A program made the position numbers and the translations under genes. Positions 61,196-64,000 of a DNA stretch of 64,000 bases are shown in pieces. The DNA is from JAZKBN01 sp040388605 (GTDB taxonomy: Bacteria; Bacteroidota; Bacteroidia; Cytophagales; Flexibacteraceae). The stretch lies in NCBI GenBank assembly GCA_040388605.1, contig JAZKBN010000030.1, positions 1 through 64,000 of the forward strand. Reading direction: 5' to 3'. Numbering within the stretch: position 1 is the stretch's first letter; each line of letters begins with the position of its first letter. The notes beneath the pieces were generated by a model. The model was given only the letters and a program-made list of their open reading frames with translations, did not search any database and was not told where the DNA came from.

Positions 61196-62026
61196 ATGAA
61201 ATTTATCCCCGTTGCATTTATAGTCTTAAGTTTTGCCGCAATTTTCGGCTTTACAGTGCCGCAGAAAAAAGGTGATTATGCCGCTCCTCATACAGCAAAG
61301 GCCCCGATTATAGACGGAGCCGGAACTGATGCCTGCTGGGCAAAAGCCCCCTGGCAGCCGATTAACGAAAAGTGGCTTGGTGAGCCTTATAAGCCTGCCG
61401 ATTTTACCGGCAGGTATAAAGCCGTATGGGACAGCAGCTTTGTTTATATACTGGCAGAAATCACCGATGATACCCTTGCAGATACACACAAAGACGGCTT
61501 GGTTAAATATTGGGATGATGATTGCCTTGAAGTTTTCTTCGATGAAGACAGGTCGAAGGGCATACATACCTATTCTTATAATGCCTTTGCATACCATTTA
61601 AGCCTTGCCAACCATTGCGTTGATTACGGGCTGGACAGTGCTGCCCATTATTACGACAGCCATGCTTATACACGCAGGGTTACAAAGGGTAAAAACAGTG
61701 TTTGGGAAGTTCGTTTCAGCATTCATCCTGATACATATAAGCCTGCTAAAGGAAAAGAAAAGGAAAGCAGCCCGCTTAAGCTGCGAGCCGGCAAAAAGCT
61801 TGGCTTCGCAATAGCATACTGTGATAACGACCGCAGTAAAGAGCGTGAGAACTTTATCGGCAATGTTCCGGTTGCCGGAACAGATAAAAACAAAGGTTAT
61901 ATAGATGCCGGAATTTTTGGCGAGCTTACCCTGGTACCTCCCGGGAATGCATCAACTGCTACAAATAAGGCTAAACCACTTCCTGCGCAACAAAAAACGG
62001 CTGCGCCGGCAAAACATACTAAATAA
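61196..62026 (+). CDS. Exported CBM9-like protein
   Basis: A 276-residue exported protein. After a signal peptide (KFIPVAFIVLSFAAIFGF) it matches the carbohydrate-binding module 9 fold: the start APIIDGAGTDACWAKAPWQ, the strand FVYILAEITDDT, WDDDCLEVFFD and a C-terminal GYIDAGIFGELTLV. Such modules bind sugar ends or serve as surface binding proteins. The polar Lys/Ala-rich tail (last 30 residues) may be a linker. A terminator follows. Confidence 0.82.
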   Translation: MKFIPVAFIVLSFAAIFGFTVPQKKGDYAAPHTAKAPIIDGAGTDACWAKAPWQPINEKWLGEPYKPADFTGRYKAVWDSSFVYILAEITDDTLADTHKDGLVKYWDDDCLEVFFDEDRSKGIHTYSYNAFAYHLSLANHCVDYGLDSAAHYYDSHAYTRRVTKGKNSVWEVRFSIHPDTYKPAKGKEKESSPLKLRAGKKLGFAIAYCDNDRSKERENFIGNVPVAGTDKNKGYIDAGIFGELTLVPPGNASTATNKAKPLPAQQKTAAPAKHTK

Positions 62027-62043
62027 GCCTTGCGCTAAAGCCA

Positions 62044-62078
62044 TAAAAAAATCCTGCCTCAACAACAGGATTTTTTTA
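62044..62078. terminator. Bidirectional terminator
   Basis: AAAAATCCTG (62047-62056) pairs with CAGGATTTTT (62066-62075) around a 9-nt loop, A and T tracts on both sides, between convergent genes. Confidence 0.85.
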
Positions 62079-62099
62079 TGCTTCCATTTTTTCATCCTG

Positions 62100-62423
62100 T
62101 TAGTTCAGCCACTTTAATCCTACAATGCCTGATACAATCAGGAGCAGGCAAAAGAGGCGGGGCAGGGCAGCAGGTTCATTAAATATGAAAATGCCTAATA
62201 TGGCGGCTCCTGTGGCGCCAATACCTGTCCATACGGCATAGGCTGTACCCAGGGGCAGTGTGCGAACGGCTACTGCCAACAGCCACATGCTCAGTCCCAA
62301 TGTAATGGCTGTAAATACAGACCAGCCTAAATGCCTGAAGCCATCAGAGTTCTTTAGGCCTACAGCCCAGCAGGTTTCAAAAAGGCCTGCAATAAATAAA
62401 ATAAGCCAGGGATTTATCTGCAT
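62100..62423 (-). CDS. SMR-family transporter (SugE/Gdx-like)
   Basis: A 107-residue four-helix small multidrug resistance protein. The key Glu is in LFIAGLFETCWAVGLK, and PLGTAYAVWTGIGATGAAIL is the family signature of helix 3. The SugE-like features (Trp-Ala after the Glu region) favour a guanidinium or quaternary ammonium exporter, not EmrE. Its start overlaps the rpiB stop by 1 bp. Confidence 0.88.
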   Translation of the reverse strand: MQINPWLILFIAGLFETCWAVGLKNSDGFRHLGWSVFTAITLGLSMWLLAVAVRTLPLGTAYAVWTGIGATGAAILGIFIFNEPAALPRLFCLLLIVSGIVGLKWLN

Positions 62424-62854
62424 TAAAACGAAGTCATTTTTTCAACCCTTCTTTCATGCCTTCCGCCTGCGTAGGGGGTAGCCAGGAATGTATCAAGAAT
62501 AGCTTTTGCTGTTTCTGCATCTACAAAGCGTGCTCCAAAGCAAATTACATTGGCATTATTATGCTCCCTGATAAGGCCGGCGGTTTCGGTGTTCCAAACA
62601 AGGCCGGCACGTATGCCTGCATGCTTATTTGCTGTCATGCACATTCCTTCACCGCTTCCGCAAATAAGTATCCCGAAATCGGCATCGCCGGTTTCAACTG
62701 AATTGCTGACAGGGTGGGCATAATCAGGGTAATCTGTACTTTCAGCGCTGTAAGTGCCAAAGTCTTTTACAGTATGCCCTTTTTGCTCCAGGTAGGGAAT
62801 AAGCTCTGATTTTAAGTTGAATGCGGCGTGATCTGCGCCAATTGATAGCCTCAT
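62423..62854 (-). CDS. rpiB: Ribose 5-phosphate isomerase B
   Basis: A 143-residue isomerase that interconverts ribose 5-phosphate and ribulose 5-phosphate in the pentose phosphate pathway. Motifs: GADHAAFNLKSELIPYL at the N-terminus, LICGSGEGMCMTANK with the catalytic Cys, and GIRAGLVWN. Length is normal. It is upstream of the SMR gene in one operon. Confidence 0.94.
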   Translation of the reverse strand: MRLSIGADHAAFNLKSELIPYLEQKGHTVKDFGTYSAESTDYPDYAHPVSNSVETGDADFGILICGSGEGMCMTANKHAGIRAGLVWNTETAGLIREHNNANVICFGARFVDAETAKAILDTFLATPYAGGRHERRVEKMTSF

Positions 62855-62920
62855 AATTGTATTGATTTAGCTTTTATATCAGGTAAGCCTTGAAGGCTGT
62901 TAAACCAAGGTAATCAAAAT

Positions 62921-63514
62921 TCAGGCCTTTATAATATCACTTTCATTTAAAAGCGTATAGGTAAACCTGCTTAAGCCTGTAAGTCTTGCCATGGCAAGTA
63001 CTTTGGCAAGGCTTGCTGCTTTCCGAAAAACCTGGCAGCCGGCAGACCAAAGACCAATATGTTCAGCTGGTAAAACAAGGTTGGCCCTATGTATGTTTAA
63101 CCCGAACATTCCGGTTTGGATTCTGCCTCCAATGTCGGGCTTGTTATCCCGGTTCCTGTCTCGCCAAACAGTCAGGGGAGCAGCCTGGATAAGTGCAGGG
63201 TGGGCTTTATTACCCCTGTGAAAGCCCGGTTTATGCGAATCTGTATATTGCCCGCACTTTAAAACGGCAGTTCCGTTTGGGTTATCTGGGTGATTCAGGA
63301 ATGCGATTCCGGGATCGGTAGTGGCATGGTAGGCCGAAAGGCTGAATTCTGTTCCCGGGGTTTCAGGGTCATTATAGGCACAGCCAATAAAATCATCGAA
63401 AGCATCAGGTTCACCGTTTAATGTCCTAATTCCGAAAAGGTTGAAAACAGGGTGCCACCGGTAATTTAGATTGTCATAAGCCGAACGAACGGCATCAAGG
63501 GTTATATTTAGCAT
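62921..63514 (-). CDS. Putative YkuD-like/phage-related catalytic protein
   Basis: A 197-residue protein without signal peptide. Near its C-terminus is FGLNIHRANLVLPAEHIGLW followed by SAGCQVF. The His and Ser-x-Gly-Cys pattern recalls L,D-transpeptidase (YkuD-like) catalytic motifs, as in some lysin-like and phage-related proteins. The N-terminal 130 residues have many Asp, Pro and Asn. Function is not established; the start ATG at 63514 is plausible. Confidence 0.55.
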   Translation of the reverse strand: MLNITLDAVRSAYDNLNYRWHPVFNLFGIRTLNGEPDAFDDFIGCAYNDPETPGTEFSLSAYHATTDPGIAFLNHPDNPNGTAVLKCGQYTDSHKPGFHRGNKAHPALIQAAPLTVWRDRNRDNKPDIGGRIQTGMFGLNIHRANLVLPAEHIGLWSAGCQVFRKAASLAKVLAMARLTGLSRFTYTLLNESDIIKA

Positions 63515-63593
63515 GTTGAGAATGAGGTTACGGCCTTATTCAAATGATTGTTAGTTGTACTCCGGCCGAAGGCTATGCCAAGCCACCGAAATA

Positions 63594-64000
63594 TTAAGAT
63601 TTTATGGGAGTAGATGATCCGCTGCTTGCTCCGGGGCCTGCAATGCTGTCGCGCATATTGGTATCGGCCTGCATGTTTTGCATTTTGTAATAATCCATAA
63701 CACCAAGATTACCGTTGCGGAATGCCTCTGAAATAGCTTTTGGAATTTCAGCCTCGGCTTCAATTACGCGGGCGCGGGCTTCCTGGGTTTTGGCTTTAAA
63801 TTCCTGCTCCATAGCTACAGCCATTGCGCGGCGCTCTTCTGCCTTGGCTTCTGCAACTTTTAAATCGGCATTTGCCTGGTCAATTTGCAGCTTGGCGCCA
63901 ATATTTGCACCTACATCAATATCAGCAATATCGATAGACAGAATTTCAAAAGCGGTTCCGGCATCAAGACCTTTGCTGAGTACCAGCTTACTTATTTTAT
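63594..64000 (-). CDS. floA: Flotillin-like protein FloA, 3' part (cut by window end)
   Basis: The last 135 residues of a flotillin-like membrane-scaffold protein (FloA/UPF0365). The visible part has LVLSKGLDAGTAFEILSIDI, the coiled-coil DADIDVGANIGAKLQIDQAN type pattern with Ala/Glu repeats (AEAKAEERRAMAVAMEQEFK), and EIPKAISEAFRNGNLGVMDY. Family members organise membrane microdomains. The start lies beyond position 64000, so the gene is incomplete. Confidence 0.88.
   Translation of the reverse strand, partial: KISKLVLSKGLDAGTAFEILSIDIADIDVGANIGAKLQIDQANADLKVAEAKAEERRAMAVAMEQEFKAKTQEARARVIEAEAEIPKAISEAFRNGNLGVMDYYKMQNMQADTNMRDSIAGPGASSGSSTPIKS

Overview
The window looks like a chromosomal scaffold from a Bacteroidota bacterium, probably of the Chitinophagales/Sphingobacteriales type. 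The evidence is two type IX secretion (T9SS) cargo proteins with type A C-terminal sorting domains, one protein with a gliding-motility-associated type B C-terminus, TAnnTTTG-type -7 promoter boxes instead of classical -10 boxes, weak Shine-Dalgarno signals, lipoproteins of the Bacteroidota kind, and Bacteroidota-only DUF6452/DUF6048 neighbours. Two runs of exactly ten N (59694-59703 and 59931-59940) show a draft assembly.

Layout. 1-312: the 3' end of a 5S rRNA gene followed by two decaying 5S-like copies, so an rRNA operon probably lies just upstream. 310-16324: housekeeping and sensory genes: a multi-PAS histidine kinase, mazG, hemC, cyclophilin plus an RmlD-like reductase, a LytS/LytTR two-component pair, murQ, an isolated cytochrome-oxidase-III-like protein, aroB, a BCP peroxiredoxin, a DUF481-like barrel and a polyprenyl synthetase. 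16460-33819: a tRNA-Arg(CCG) gene followed by a 17.3-kb integrated genetic element. 34038-64000: chromosomal genes again: T9SS cargo, ROK kinase, surE, an orphan cas6, YciO/Sua5-like, a glycosyltransferase, hemE, murI, a flippase, a giant M43 metalloprotease with eleven tandem repeats, hutH, a split type B T9SS protein, a CBM9-like protein, an SMR transporter, rpiB and a flotillin-like floA cut by the window edge.

The integrated element is the most unusual part. It has a Bacteroidota-type tyrosine recombinase beside the tRNA, a degenerate copy of the tRNA 3' end 17.3 kb away, a TOPRIM plus SF3 primase-helicase, an origin-like array of GGGTGCGA repeats in opposite orientations around an AT-rich centre, an XRE regulator that appears cut short, a run of small minus-strand proteins (many membrane-spanning), a transglutaminase-fold protein, a coat-protein candidate just before a strong terminator, and an overlapping lysis-like cassette ending in a GH108 muramidase. 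I see no terminase, portal, tape measure, tail gene, relaxase or VirB4, so it fits neither a tailed prophage nor a conjugative element. A tailless, possibly membrane-containing virus-like element is an inference. Three adjacent early-type genes carry four copies of one short LPxxW module that I do not recognise.

How genes work together: hemC and hemE belong to haem synthesis, murQ, murI and the polyprenyl synthetase serve wall recycling, wall precursor and isoprenoid chains, and the LytS/LytTR pair is a complete sensor-regulator unit. Most other chromosomal genes are monocistronic or in pairs. Functional calls come from motifs read by eye; no database search was run.
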